Shown: in pieces, positions 46,368-54,970 of the stretch
How the letters are laid out: every line of letters starts with the position of its first letter
How positions within the stretch are numbered: the stretch's first letter is position 1
Assembly (NCBI GenBank): GCA_946500295.1
Contig: CAMMVF010000007.1
Location: 38,073 to 102,072, forward strand
Direction: 5' to 3'
Length of the DNA: 64,000 nt
From: an uncultured Clostridia bacterium
GTDB taxonomy: Bacteria; Bacillota; Clostridia; Oscillospirales; Acutalibacteraceae
Position numbers and translations under genes: made by a program
The notes under the pieces: generated by a model
Database searches by the model: none
What the model saw: the letters and a program-made list of their open reading frames with translations, nothing else
Told to the model about the DNA's origin: nothing

Positions 46368-47240
46368 TTATATCTTCCTTTTCGCCAGCGAGAGCGCAAG
46401 CTCCTTGAGCGGCTGAGTATCGCCCGAGAATTTCTCAAGGCTCTTTATCGCTTTGTCGGTATATTCATCCGCCAAGTTTCTGCATTTTTCAATCCCAAGC
46501 AGTGAGACGTAGGTAGCCTTGTTCTGCTCGTTGTCGCTGCCTATAGGCTTGCCGAGCTGCTGAGCGGTAGAGGTGACATCCAAAATATCGTCTATAATCT
46601 GGAAGGCTAATCCTATGCTCTCGCCATAGTGCAAGGCTGAATCAAGACATTCCTCGTCATAAACTCCTGCGCTTATACACCCCATCAGACAGCCAGCCTT
46701 TATAAGACATCCGGTCTTTTTCCTGTCCATTATTTCAAGTCTTTCAAGCTTTGGCGGCTTGCCTTCGCTGGCAAGGTCTATTATCTGACCGCCTATCATT
46801 CCCCTCGCCCCCGAAAACTCGGCGAGAATCTCGGCGCACTTTGCGCGGCGCACGGCGTTGTCCGCATTTAGCCCTGAAAATACGGTTTTAAACGCCAGCG
46901 TCAGCAATGCGTCTCCTGCAAGCAGGGCGACAGCCTCGCCGAATTGCTTATGGTTTGAAGGTCTGCCCCGGCGCATATCGTCGTCGTCCATGCAGGGAAG
47001 ATCATCGTGAATCAGGGAGTAGGTGTGGATCATCTCTAGTGCACAGGCAAGAGGCAGAGCCTCTTCGTCGCTGCCGCCGCAAAGTCTCGAAAACTCGAGC
47101 GTCAGCCTCGGGCGCACTCTTTTTCCGCCAGCCATAAGGCTGTAACGCATGGAGTCTATCACGCTCTTTTCAAGGCAGTCGTCGTTGGGCAAAAAGCCCT
47201 CGAGGGCTTTTTCTATCATGGCTATATCATTTTGACTCAT
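46368..47240 (-). CDS. ispA: Polyprenyl (farnesyl/geranylgeranyl) diphosphate synthase
   Basis: Condenses isopentenyl diphosphate with allylic diphosphates. The 290 residues have the two Asp-rich motifs (LIHDDLPCMDDDDMRRGRPSNHK and FQIIDDILDV) and the ALLAGDALLT and GGQIIDL helices. Short-chain product is inferred from family position; the exact chain length is not readable. It overlaps xseB by 14 nt. Confidence 0.93.
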   Translation of the reverse strand: MSQNDIAMIEKALEGFLPNDDCLEKSVIDSMRYSLMAGGKRVRPRLTLEFSRLCGGSDEEALPLACALEMIHTYSLIHDDLPCMDDDDMRRGRPSNHKQFGEAVALLAGDALLTLAFKTVFSGLNADNAVRRAKCAEILAEFSGARGMIGGQIIDLASEGKPPKLERLEIMDRKKTGCLIKAGCLMGCISAGVYDEECLDSALHYGESIGLAFQIIDDILDVTSTAQQLGKPIGSDNEQNKATYVSLLGIEKCRNLADEYTDKAIKSLEKFSGDTQPLKELALSLAKRKI

Positions 47241-47433
47241 CTTCGTCCACCGCCTTCAGCTCAGTTATTTTTTGTTTGGCGTTTTCAAGCTTTTTATAGC
47301 AGAGGTTGGTAAGCTTTGTGCCCTCCTCAAAAAGCTTCAGAGCCTCCTCCAAGGGCACATCGCCCTTTTCAAGACTTGAGACTATCTCGTCGATTCTCTT
47401 CATTGCGTCTTCGTATGATATTTCCTTACTCAT
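47227..47433 (-). CDS. xseB: Exodeoxyribonuclease VII small subunit
   Basis: Encodes 68 residues, the normal size. Seen is the family pattern SYEDAMKRIDEIVSSLEKGD followed by LEEALKLFEEGTKL. It binds XseA to form exonuclease VII, which trims single-stranded DNA. It overlaps both xseA (8 nt) and ispA (14 nt). Confidence 0.95.
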   Translation of the reverse strand: MSKEISYEDAMKRIDEIVSSLEKGDVPLEEALKLFEEGTKLTNLCYKKLENAKQKITELKAVDEDESK

Positions 47434-48625
47434 CTATATCCTCCACTGTGCAGTTTAAACTGCCTTCGTTTAGTCTTAGATTTATTTTGTCTCCTATATT
47501 CACCTGCGACGATGAAAATATAACCTTGCCGTCCTTGCTCGGCAGGGCATAGCCTCGGGAAAGGGTACTAAGCGGGCTGAGGTGGTTTAGGGCCGCCGCG
47601 GCGGTCTTGATTTCGTTTTCCTTTTTTAAAACATAATTCTCGGCAGCCGAGCGAAACCGCTTTACGCAGCTGTCTGCCGCCAGAGAACGGCTTTCGATAT
47701 ACTGCTCGGGCGAAAACAGCACTCCGCTTTTTATCAGCTCTAGTCTTTCGTATTCAGATTTGAGCTTCGATTCAATCAATCTGTCGAGGTTGTATCGGTT
47801 TTGGCTTAATCGGCCGTATATCTCGTCTTGGTCGGGTACGGCAAGCTCCGCCGCCGCCGAGGGAGTGGGAGCGCGCATATCCGCCACAAAATCGCAGATA
47901 GTAAAGTCCGTCTCGTGACCCACTGCAGAGATAACGGGCGTTTTGCAGTTATATATTGCACGGGCGAGAGCCTCGTCGTTAAACGCCCAGAGATCCTCTG
48001 CCGAGCCGCCACCCCTGCCTATTATAATTACGTCAGCCGAGCAATGGCTGTCAACATACTCAACAGCCTTAGTGAGCTGCTGCGCCGCTCCCTGCCCCTG
48101 AACTGCTACGGGATACAGCACGATCTCCGCACTCGGCCAGCGGCGGGAGAGGATGTTTTCTATATCCCTTCTGGCGGCTCCCGTGCCCGAGGTTATCACG
48201 CCCACCTTAAACGGAAAGGCGGGCAGGGGCTTTTTGTGCTCAGACTTGAACAAGCCCTCCTTTTCGAGCCTGCCCCTGAGCTGTTCATAGGCAAGCGCCA
48301 GCGCTCCCACGCCGTCGGGCTGCATATCCTCGGCATAAAGCTGATACTGTCCGCTCGGCTCATACAGGGATATTCTGCCCCTGATTATGACCTTCATGCC
48401 GTCGCTCGGCTCAAAGCGCAGCCTTGAAGCCGAAGACGAGAACATGACGGTTTTAAGCACCGAGCGCTCGTCCTTGAGTGAAAAGTAGAGATGCCCTGAT
48501 TTGTAGTGGCGGGTAAAGCCGGAAATCTCCCCGCTGACAAAGACTGTTTTCAAGGCGGGTTCGCCCTCGATGAGGGTTTTTATATAAAAATTTATTTGCG
48601 ATACGGTTAAAATCCCTGCGCTCAT
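47426..48625 (-). CDS. xseA: Exodeoxyribonuclease VII large subunit
   Basis: Encodes 399 residues: an N-terminal OB fold (VFVSGEISGFTRHYKSGHLYFSLKDE), the catalytic domain (VGVITSGTGAARRDIENIL, DVIIIGRGGGSAEDLWAFNDE, SAVGHETDFTICDFVADMRAPTPSAAAE) and a C-terminal coiled coil. It degrades single-stranded DNA to oligonucleotides with XseB. The end overlaps xseB and the start overlaps the TsaD-like gene by 4 nt. Confidence 0.96.
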   Translation of the reverse strand: MSAGILTVSQINFYIKTLIEGEPALKTVFVSGEISGFTRHYKSGHLYFSLKDERSVLKTVMFSSSASRLRFEPSDGMKVIIRGRISLYEPSGQYQLYAEDMQPDGVGALALAYEQLRGRLEKEGLFKSEHKKPLPAFPFKVGVITSGTGAARRDIENILSRRWPSAEIVLYPVAVQGQGAAQQLTKAVEYVDSHCSADVIIIGRGGGSAEDLWAFNDEALARAIYNCKTPVISAVGHETDFTICDFVADMRAPTPSAAAELAVPDQDEIYGRLSQNRYNLDRLIESKLKSEYERLELIKSGVLFSPEQYIESRSLAADSCVKRFRSAAENYVLKKENEIKTAAAALNHLSPLSTLSRGYALPSKDGKVIFSSSQVNIGDKINLRLNEGSLNCTVEDIDE

Positions 48626-49557
48626 AAAATCACCTCGTGCCTAAGCTTGGTCAGATAAGCCACCCCTGCGGCGTTGTCGGAGGAAAACTCGGGCTTTGCA
48701 AAACTGCACTCAAGCCTCTCGCTTAAGCCCCGACGGATAATTGAATTGCTCATCACTCCGCCTGCATAAAGCAAAGGGAGGTCGCCGTACTCCTTTATCA
48801 GCGAAAGGCTCATTTTGAGCAGGGTGGCTTCGATATATTTTAAGCAGTAAAGCGCCGCGTCCTCGCCGCTGCTCCCTCGTTTGAGCATATCGTTGCATTT
48901 ATTTTCAAGACCAGACAAACAACAGTCGCTGCCCTTCAGGGTGGGCTTGGGCTTAAACTGAGCCGTACTTTTCAGTGCAAGGGTCTCAAGAGCCGCTCCG
49001 CAGGGGAATTTCAGTCCGAGCTTAAGCCCTATTCTGTCTATCGCCTGACCGGCGTTTAAGTCGAGAGTTTTGGCAATTATTTTTGTGGAGATTATATCCT
49101 CCTTATCAGGAGAGACCAGCACCGCCTCGGTAGTGCCTCCCGATACATGGAAGGCGATAAACTCCCGAGAGAGCAACTCGGTCTTTCCGCATGAAAAAAC
49201 AGCCGCCGCTATATGCCCCTGCTGATGAGAAAAGCGGTAAAGCGGTACTCCAAGCAGGTGCGAGACTATCTCGGCACAACCGCTGCCGACAGTGAAGCAG
49301 GGCATATACGAGCCCGCTTCGCTCCTCGGAGTGAATGACGCACCGACCGCCTCTATATTCAGCGGCGAAACATCGAGCTGTGCAAACACCCCGGGCAGCT
49401 GAGACACATGGTGAAAAACGGCGTCACTCTGGCGCAGCCCCGCGCTGCCCTCTTTAACAGGCAGGAGCTTGCGGCTGTGAGCTATTTCTCCGTCGGTATA
49501 TACCGCAGCGGAGGTTGTGTAATTGCTGGTGTCAAAGGCGAGGTAGGACTTACTCAT
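48622..49557 (-). CDS. TsaD/Kae1-like (peptidase M22 family) paralog
   Basis: Encodes 311 residues of the ASKHA-fold Kae1/TsaD superfamily: FDTSNYTTSAAVY, ASFTPRSEAGSYMPCFTVG, the metal-binding histidines in SHQQGHIAAA, HVSGGTTEAVLV and YAGGVMSNSIIRR. It differs from true TsaD, which makes t6A on tRNA: it is shorter and lacks the usual HMEGH form. Such paralogs occur next to nusB/xseA in Clostridia, but their function is not established to my knowledge. A separate genuine tsaD should exist elsewhere. Confidence 0.8.
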   Translation of the reverse strand: MSKSYLAFDTSNYTTSAAVYTDGEIAHSRKLLPVKEGSAGLRQSDAVFHHVSQLPGVFAQLDVSPLNIEAVGASFTPRSEAGSYMPCFTVGSGCAEIVSHLLGVPLYRFSHQQGHIAAAVFSCGKTELLSREFIAFHVSGGTTEAVLVSPDKEDIISTKIIAKTLDLNAGQAIDRIGLKLGLKFPCGAALETLALKSTAQFKPKPTLKGSDCCLSGLENKCNDMLKRGSSGEDAALYCLKYIEATLLKMSLSLIKEYGDLPLLYAGGVMSNSIIRRGLSERLECSFAKPEFSSDNAAGVAYLTKLRHEVIL

Positions 49558-50038
49558 CTTCGCCCTCGGCTTTTATCTTTACTTTGTCTTCTTCGGATTG
49601 AGCGTCGGGAGCTTCCTCAGATGATTTATCCTCAAGCTCTTTGACTACGCCGCCCAAAACCCCGTTGATAAAGGCTGCGTCCTCCTCGGTGGCATATTCC
49701 TTAGCAAGGCGCACGGCATCGTTGATTATAACCCCTGTGGGATTGTCGCCGCCGGTAAGCTCTTTTGCAAAGGCGAGCTGGTACACAGCAAGGCGGAGAA
49801 GCGTTCTCGAAATTCTCGGAATCCTCGAAAGCTTCCATTTTTTCAGATGCCTTTTTATTATCTCATCGCACTCCTCAGTTTTTTCCACACAGCCCTTTGA
49901 AAGCTCTATAGCAAAGTCAATCGGCTCCTCGTCCTCGGAGTACGCCGCAATGACCTCATCAAGGCTGTGTGAAAATTCCATGCCAAAGCAGAAGAAAAAC
50001 GCCTGCTCCCTCGCTTTAATTCTGTTTTCCTTACCCAT
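49550..50038 (-). CDS. nusB: Transcription antitermination factor NusB
   Basis: Encodes 162 residues. The all-helical NusB domain is visible (REQAFFFCFGMEFSHS, then SRIPRISRTLLRLAVYQLAF and VIINDAVRLAKEYATEEDAAFINGVLGGV). It acts with NusE in antitermination on rRNA operons. The last 30 residues are an acidic tail. It is the first gene of the 16-gene operon that runs to 32,838. Confidence 0.95.
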   Translation of the reverse strand: MGKENRIKAREQAFFFCFGMEFSHSLDEVIAAYSEDEEPIDFAIELSKGCVEKTEECDEIIKRHLKKWKLSRIPRISRTLLRLAVYQLAFAKELTGGDNPTGVIINDAVRLAKEYATEEDAAFINGVLGGVVKELEDKSSEEAPDAQSEEDKVKIKAEGEDE

Positions 50039-50073
50039 TTGCCTACCTCATTTTCTTGTATTTTATTCTTATA

Positions 50074-50101
50074 ATTATACCATAAATTCGCATATAATCA
50101 A
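50074..50101 (-). promoter_or_regulatory. Promoter of the nusB operon
   Basis: On the minus strand TTGATT (50101-50096), a 16-nt spacer and TATAAT (50079-50074), 36 nt upstream of the nusB start. Confidence 0.6.
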
Positions 50102-50119
50102 TGCGAAGGAGGAATTTTT

Positions 50120-50170
50120 ATGCACGCCTATAGAATTTTCTCCGACTATGATTTTCACTGTGAATTTTGA
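50120..50170 (+). other. Very short frame with a perfect ribosome binding site, possible broken gene start
   Basis: AAGGAGGA (50106-50113) precedes ATG at 50120, which opens a 16-residue frame (MHAYRIFSDYDFHCEF) ending at TGA just before repeat copy H. It may be the head of a gene whose body was lost where the repeat now stands, or a small peptide. The 331-nt gap also contains two divergent promoters. Confidence 0.25.
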
Positions 50171-50178
50171 GGCGAATT

Positions 50179-50277
50179 TTTATAACCAAGTCGCCGATAT
50201 CCCCCGCCTCTGTAGGCGGCGGGGGATATCGGCGCAGGCGTGATCAAACGAGCTTGTCACGCAGGCGAAGATTTAAA
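50179..50277 (+). repeat. Hairpin-rich intergenic repeat, copy H (short form)
   Basis: TTTATAACCAAGTCGCCGATA, then a strong hairpin from GATATCCCCCGCC to GGCGGGGGATATC, then GTGATCAAACGAGCTTGTCAC and GGCGAAGATTTAAA. It is the cleanest short form. Confidence 0.9.
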
Positions 50278-50303
50278 TTCACCAAAACTTTATACTTATA
50301 CGC

Positions 50304-50333
50304 TTGCAAAGCCATATGAGATAATGCTATAAT
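50304..50333 (+). promoter_or_regulatory. Promoter of the CPBP protease-tadA-GNAT unit
   Basis: TTGCAA (50304-50309), an 18-nt spacer and a perfect TATAAT (50328-50333), 36 nt before the start codon. Confidence 0.7.
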
Positions 50334-50369
50334 TTGGTTATTAAATTTTGTGAATTTACGGAGTTTTTT

Positions 50370-51572
50370 ATGGATAAATTTAATGTCAATGAAAAAGCGA
50401 CAGACGAAGCAGCTCAGCATAATCAAACGCAAAACACTGCGGCAAACGGGAGCTGTCAACAAAGTCAAGCCCATGCCTATACTCAGGATGTAAGCCAAGG
50501 CTACAACCAACAGCAAGCCCACACCTATACTCAGGGTGTAAGCCAAGGATACTACTATACTCAGCCTGCCCCCCGCCCCCTAACCCCGCATGAGGCAGAG
50601 CTCAATCAAAAAAAGCACGAAAGACGGCTAATGTCAAAGCTCGGCAACCGAACAAGCTGGGGTGTGTTTACGACATTTATATTTATGTATATTATATCCA
50701 TCGCCGTCACCTGCTTTATCCCCCAAACCTCAAATCCGACTGATTATAATCTGCTTTCAAATCTCGCAAACGCCTGCGCCTCTCTCCCCTCTATGTTCAT
50801 CGGCGGCGCGCTTGTACTTTTGCTGACAAAGACAAAGCTCAGGGACGCACTGTGCTTCAGGCGTGAAAAGAGCATGAAAAACTGTATGCTGGTTTTCATG
50901 GTCGGAATGGGAGCCATACCGATATGCAACACGCTGTCAGGGCTTGTCTCTCAGAACCTTGAGCTTATTGGTATTCAAAATCTCAGCTACAGCATCGACA
51001 CCGGAACGCCCGAAATCACTGCAATGTTTGTTATAATAAACATTTTATGCACAGCCATAGTACCGGCAATCGGCGAGGAATTTTTGTTCCGAGGGGCGAT
51101 TTTGGGCGCGATAAAGCCCTACGGCGAGGGCTTCGCCATAGTAATGTCGTCAATATTATTCGGACTGCTCCACGGCAACCTCGGGCAAATCCCCTTTGCC
51201 TTTGCAGGAGGGCTGTTCTTCGGATTTTTGCGAGTGTATTCGGGTACGATTTTACTTCCTGTAATTTTGCACGGAATCAACAATCTTTTCTCGGTTATAT
51301 CGAGCATCATCATCTACAGCTATGGCGAGCAGGCAGCCTACCTGTTTTTGACAATTTATTTCCTCGTCTTCGGCATCGCTGCCGTAATCGGCTTTTTCAT
51401 ACTTGCAAGAAAAGACAAAGAATTGCTGAAATTCAACTCACCCAAGTCGCTCATCAGTGAAAAGGATAAGGCGGTGTCCTTCGTGATAAGCCCCGGCTTT
51501 ATCACCTTCTCAATTATAATGATACTCGAGACGGTGTACGTCTATGCCGCTTTCGCATACGGGCTGATATGA
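50370..51572 (+). CDS. CPBP family intramembrane metalloprotease
   Basis: The start at 50370 (MDKFNVNEKATDEAA, after GGAG) gives 400 residues. The N-terminal 80 residues are Gln- and Tyr-rich and contain a 16-residue tandem repeat (QAHAYTQDVSQGYNQQ and a close copy). Eight or so membrane segments follow. The glutamic protease/CAAX motifs are present: EEFLFRGAIL, FGLLHGN and HGINNLF. Members cleave membrane-embedded substrates; targets range from prenylated peptides to bacteriocin-related factors and are unknown here. It overlaps tadA by 4 nt. Confidence 0.9.
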   Translation: MDKFNVNEKATDEAAQHNQTQNTAANGSCQQSQAHAYTQDVSQGYNQQQAHTYTQGVSQGYYYTQPAPRPLTPHEAELNQKKHERRLMSKLGNRTSWGVFTTFIFMYIISIAVTCFIPQTSNPTDYNLLSNLANACASLPSMFIGGALVLLLTKTKLRDALCFRREKSMKNCMLVFMVGMGAIPICNTLSGLVSQNLELIGIQNLSYSIDTGTPEITAMFVIINILCTAIVPAIGEEFLFRGAILGAIKPYGEGFAIVMSSILFGLLHGNLGQIPFAFAGGLFFGFLRVYSGTILLPVILHGINNLFSVISSIIIYSYGEQAAYLFLTIYFLVFGIAAVIGFFILARKDKELLKFNSPKSLISEKDKAVSFVISPGFITFSIIMILETVYVYAAFAYGLI

Positions 51573-52081
51573 GCAACGACGAGATTTTCATGACAGCCGC
51601 CTTAAACCAGGCAAAGCTCGCCTACGCTCTGGGCGAAGTTCCCGTCGGTGCGGTTGTAATCAAAAACGGAGAGATAGTCGGCACGGGCTATAACAGGAGG
51701 GAAAGCGACAAAAACGCCCTCGCCCACGCCGAGATTTTGGCTATAGACTCAGCCTGCAGACACCTTGGCGGCTGGAGGCTGTGGGAGTGCGAGCTTTACG
51801 TCACCCTCGAGCCTTGTCCGATGTGCACGGGAGCTATAATCAATTCCAGAATAAAAAGAGTTATATACGGAGCCTGCGACCCAAAGGCAGGCTCGATAGA
51901 AAGCGTTGCAGAGCTTCTAAAGCTGCCGTACAACCACACTCCGCCGACGCTCGGGGGTGTGCTTGGTGAGGAGTGCAGCGAGCTTTTGAAGAGCTTCTTC
52001 CGTGAGCTGAGGGAGAAAAGGGCGAAGCAAAGGCGTAACTTAAACGCTGAGAGCGACGGAGGCCGAGATGATAAATATTAA
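51569..52081 (+). CDS. tadA: tRNA-specific adenosine deaminase
   Basis: Converts A34 to inosine in tRNA-Arg(ACG). The 170 residues show the zinc site (LAHAEILAID with His53 and Glu55, PCPMCTGA with Cys83 and Cys86) and the family C-terminus FFRELREKRAKQR. The ATG overlaps the protease stop (ATGA) and its end overlaps the GNAT gene start by 14 nt. Confidence 0.95.
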   Translation: MSNDEIFMTAALNQAKLAYALGEVPVGAVVIKNGEIVGTGYNRRESDKNALAHAEILAIDSACRHLGGWRLWECELYVTLEPCPMCTGAIINSRIKRVIYGACDPKAGSIESVAELLKLPYNHTPPTLGGVLGEECSELLKSFFRELREKRAKQRRNLNAESDGGRDDKY

Positions 52082-52553
52082 AATTGCAGAGCTTTCAGAC
52101 ATAGACGACATTACGACTTTGAGGGTTGAACAGCAGATTGAGGACTGGAACCACACCGCAGCCAACAGGGATTTTTCAAAATACGCAGGGGACTTCGAGA
52201 CAATAACTAAAGCCCACCTGCTTTCAAGGCTGAATAAATCAATCTATTTTGCGCTAATGTATATCGGCGATGCACCCATTGCAATGTGTGCGTTGGAGGA
52301 GGGCGACGGACTGCCGCAGATTACCGTTTGTGAAAATAGAAATTCACGCTGCGGCAGTATTGTCAGCGTATATACAAAGCCCGATTTTCGAGGTAAGGGC
52401 TATCAGCAGAGGCTGTTAAAGTCTCTGCTAAAGCTCGCTAAGAAAGAGGGCTTCACCGATATAACCCTCACAACCAACACCCCTGACGCAAAGCATATTT
52501 ATGAAAAATGCGGCTTTGAATATATCTCGGACAAGTATTATTTGAAGCTCTGA
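52068..52553 (+). CDS. GNAT family N-acetyltransferase
   Basis: Encodes 161 residues. Motif A is clear: IVSVYTKPDFRGKGYQQRLLKSLL, followed by the C-terminal NTPDAKHIYEKCGFEYISD. The acceptor is unknown. It is the third gene of the CPBP-tadA unit and ends 14 nt before a bidirectional terminator. Confidence 0.88.
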   Translation: MINIKIAELSDIDDITTLRVEQQIEDWNHTAANRDFSKYAGDFETITKAHLLSRLNKSIYFALMYIGDAPIAMCALEEGDGLPQITVCENRNSRCGSIVSVYTKPDFRGKGYQQRLLKSLLKLAKKEGFTDITLTTNTPDAKHIYEKCGFEYISDKYYLKL

Positions 52554-52568
52554 GATAATATATAGAAT

Positions 52569-52608
52569 TAAACCGGGTCGAAGCATCTCTTTGCTCCGAC
52601 CCGGTTTG
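52569..52608. terminator. Bidirectional terminator between the GNAT and alkaline phosphatase genes
   Basis: AACCGGGTCGAAGCA (52571-52585) pairs with TGCTCCGACCCGGTT (52592-52606) with one mismatch. It is flanked by short A and T stretches on either side and serves the two convergent genes. Confidence 0.75.
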
Positions 52609-52624
52609 CGTATACAATCGCTGT

Positions 52625-53842
52625 TTATTTACGTGCCTCGGCAAGCACCGAGCGCATATATTTCGCAATGTCGGTGTTGTCGATAAGCTCATTTTCACAA
52701 AGCCCCGCCGACTGAGCGCCGCTCGCCATGAGGGCGACGTCTGAGTTGGTGTGGTTTCCGCCCGAGGTAAAGCAGCTGTCGTTTATATCCTCGGGGGTCG
52801 GGTTTTCGGGGAGGGTCACTCCGCCCGTTTCGTGGTCGGCTGTTACAATTACCAGCGTACCCGGGTGATCCTGCGCCCAAGCAAGGGCACAGTCAACCGC
52901 CTGCTCAAAGCCCTGCATCTGCTCGAGGGTGGTCTGCATATCGCCCTTGTGCTCGCAGGTGTCAATATTGCTGCCCTCGACCATGAGGAAAAACCCGTCT
53001 TCATTGTCTAGCACCTCGAGAGCCTTTGAGGTCATTGTCTCAAGCGTGGGTGTAAGTCCGGCAGACGCCATGTTGTCATAGGCAAACAGCCCCAACAGCT
53101 TGCCGTCCTCTTCGCTGACCGAGTTGAGCTCCTGTGCCGTAGTGATATATTTGTAGTCCGCCTCATCAACAGCATCCTGTATTGTTTTGTAATCTGAATA
53201 ATACTGTGAGCCGCCGCCGAGCATTACGTCAACGTCGGAGCGCACCATATCGAGCATAATCTTGGGGTAATTGTTTCTCGAAAGGTTGTGCACCGCCATT
53301 CCGGCAGGGGTTGCGTGGCACATGACCTGTCTTGCGACAAGCCCTGTTTTCATGTTAAGCGACTGTGCGTACTCACAAATCGTCTCGATATCGTTTCCGT
53401 CGGGGTCAACTCCGATATAGTCGTTGAGGGTTTTGACCCCCGTGCTGATTGCAGTTGCGGAGGCGGCACTGTCAGTATATTCGGCGTCTCCGTCGGTCAC
53501 CGACTGCGAATATGTTGTGACTGTGGTGCTGTGCGCCATGCCGTTCATTATGAGCTTATCGCCCTTGACTATCTCCGATGCCCTGATGATGTTCTTGCCC
53601 ATACCGTCGCCTATCATCAATATGATGTTTTCTACAGGCACGTCCTCCTCAAGGCTGTATTCGACATAATCGACCCACTGCGGTTTTTCCTCCTGCGCCG
53701 CCTCGCTTGAAGCCTCGGCGGACTGAGCCTCAGTTTGCGATATGACGGAAGTCTCGCTCGACGAGCCGTTTTGCTGTGGCGAACACGCCGCAAGCGAGCA
53801 CAGCATGACGATTGCAAGTAATGCGGAAAGCAGTTTTTTCAT
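52625..53842 (-). CDS. Alkaline phosphatase family lipoprotein
   Basis: Encodes 405 residues. The lipoprotein signal MKKLLSALLAIVMLCSLAAC places it on the outer face of the membrane, followed by a Ser/Glu-rich linker. The alkaline phosphatase core is present: metal Asp in LMIGDGMGKN (Asp79), nucleophile Ser in YTDSAASATA (Ser125), MVEGSNIDTCEH and VTADHETGG. It releases phosphate from external monoesters. It is monocistronic and divergent from moxR; a weak promoter (TGGACT-17-TAAAAT) lies at 53869-53897. Confidence 0.93.
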   Translation of the reverse strand: MKKLLSALLAIVMLCSLAACSPQQNGSSSETSVISQTEAQSAEASSEAAQEEKPQWVDYVEYSLEEDVPVENIILMIGDGMGKNIIRASEIVKGDKLIMNGMAHSTTVTTYSQSVTDGDAEYTDSAASATAISTGVKTLNDYIGVDPDGNDIETICEYAQSLNMKTGLVARQVMCHATPAGMAVHNLSRNNYPKIMLDMVRSDVDVMLGGGSQYYSDYKTIQDAVDEADYKYITTAQELNSVSEEDGKLLGLFAYDNMASAGLTPTLETMTSKALEVLDNEDGFFLMVEGSNIDTCEHKGDMQTTLEQMQGFEQAVDCALAWAQDHPGTLVIVTADHETGGVTLPENPTPEDINDSCFTSGGNHTNSDVALMASGAQSAGLCENELIDNTDIAKYMRSVLAEARK

Positions 53843-53916
53843 ATTATCCCTCTCAGTGTTTTACTTGAATTTTACCATAACCTACTACAAAAGTCCACAA
53901 TTATTCGCTTATTTTG

Positions 53917-53945
53917 TTGACAAGTTGAGATAAGAAAGATAAAAT
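53917..53945 (+). promoter_or_regulatory. Promoter of the moxR operon
   Basis: Perfect TTGACA (53917-53922), a 17-nt spacer and TAAAAT (53940-53945). A second -10-like TATAAT lies at 53957-53962. The leader to moxR is about 90 nt. Confidence 0.6.
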
Positions 53946-54042
53946 TTAGATAGGTATATAATAGAGACAAATAACAATTAAAACATAAATAAATCATTTG
54001 GCAAGATTAATATACAAATTATAACTAAAGGGGCTTACGGTT

Positions 54043-54969
54043 ATGAACGAGATTAATTCCGTCGTGGCGGAAATAAAAAGGGTTGTAAGCGGCAAGGATT
54101 CGGCAATAGTCACGACCTTGCTTGCAATACTCACAAACGGAAACGTGTTGATTGAGGATATTCCGGGCGTCGGAAAAACCACAATGGCGCTTGCGTTTTC
54201 AAAGGCGCTGGGCTTGAGCTACGGCAGGGTACAGTTTACGCCCGACACCGTGCCCTCCGACATCACAGGCTTTGTAATCTATGATAAGGAAAGCGGTAAG
54301 ATGCGCTACAAAAAGGGCGCTATTTTCTGCAATCTCTTTTTGGCGGACGAGCTCAACCGCACCTCGAGCCGAACTCAGGCGGCTCTGCTCGAGGCGATGG
54401 AGGAAGGGCAGGTAACAGTGGAGGGCAGGGCATACCCGCTGGAGCGGCCTTTTACGGTTATCGCCACTCAAAACCCCGTCGGCGCGTCGGGCACTCAGCT
54501 TTTGCCCGATTCACAGACCGACCGCTTCACAGTTCGCATTACAATGGGGTACCCTGACAATGCCTCGGAGTTGAAAATGCTTTTAAACCGCAGCGGCAGC
54601 AACCCCTTGGACAGCGTAAGGTGCATTGTCACCAGGGAGCGTCTGCTCGAAATGCAGGCTCAGGTCAAGTCCGTGTTTATGCACGACGCTGTTGCGAGGT
54701 ATATTGTGGAGCTTATATCGAGCACGAGAAACAACCGCTTTATCCGTAGGGGCGCAAGCCCGAGGGCGACGCTGTCGCTGGCGGAAATGGCTAAGGCAAA
54801 TGCGTTTGTCTGCGGACGTGACTTTGTAACCCCGAAGGATATCGAGAGCGTGTTTATCAGCACCGTGAATCACCGCATTATTCTGAACGCCAACGCCGTA
54901 TCGCAGAAAATGAGCGCAGAGGCTGTTTTGGGAGATATCCTCTACAGCGTAAAACCGCCGAGGATCTAG
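54043..54969 (+). CDS. MoxR family AAA+ ATPase
   Basis: Encodes 308 residues with Walker A GVGKTTMALAFSKAL, Walker B LADELNRTSSRTQAALLEAMEE, sensor VIATQNPVG and a C-terminal lid (RGASPRATLSLAEMAKANAF). MoxR proteins act as chaperone-like ATPases, usually encoded with a DUF58 protein and a transglutaminase-like membrane protein, as here. The precise client is unknown. Confidence 0.94.
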   Translation: MNEINSVVAEIKRVVSGKDSAIVTTLLAILTNGNVLIEDIPGVGKTTMALAFSKALGLSYGRVQFTPDTVPSDITGFVIYDKESGKMRYKKGAIFCNLFLADELNRTSSRTQAALLEAMEEGQVTVEGRAYPLERPFTVIATQNPVGASGTQLLPDSQTDRFTVRITMGYPDNASELKMLLNRSGSNPLDSVRCIVTRERLLEMQAQVKSVFMHDAVARYIVELISSTRNNRFIRRGASPRATLSLAEMAKANAFVCGRDFVTPKDIESVFISTVNHRIILNANAVSQKMSAEAVLGDILYSVKPPRI

Positions 54970-54970
54970 T

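Noticed and set aside
50334..50546. Minus-strand frame of about 100 codons opposite the CPBP protease start
   Set aside because: It is antisense to the tandem repeat and promoter region and shows only the reversed repeat pattern.
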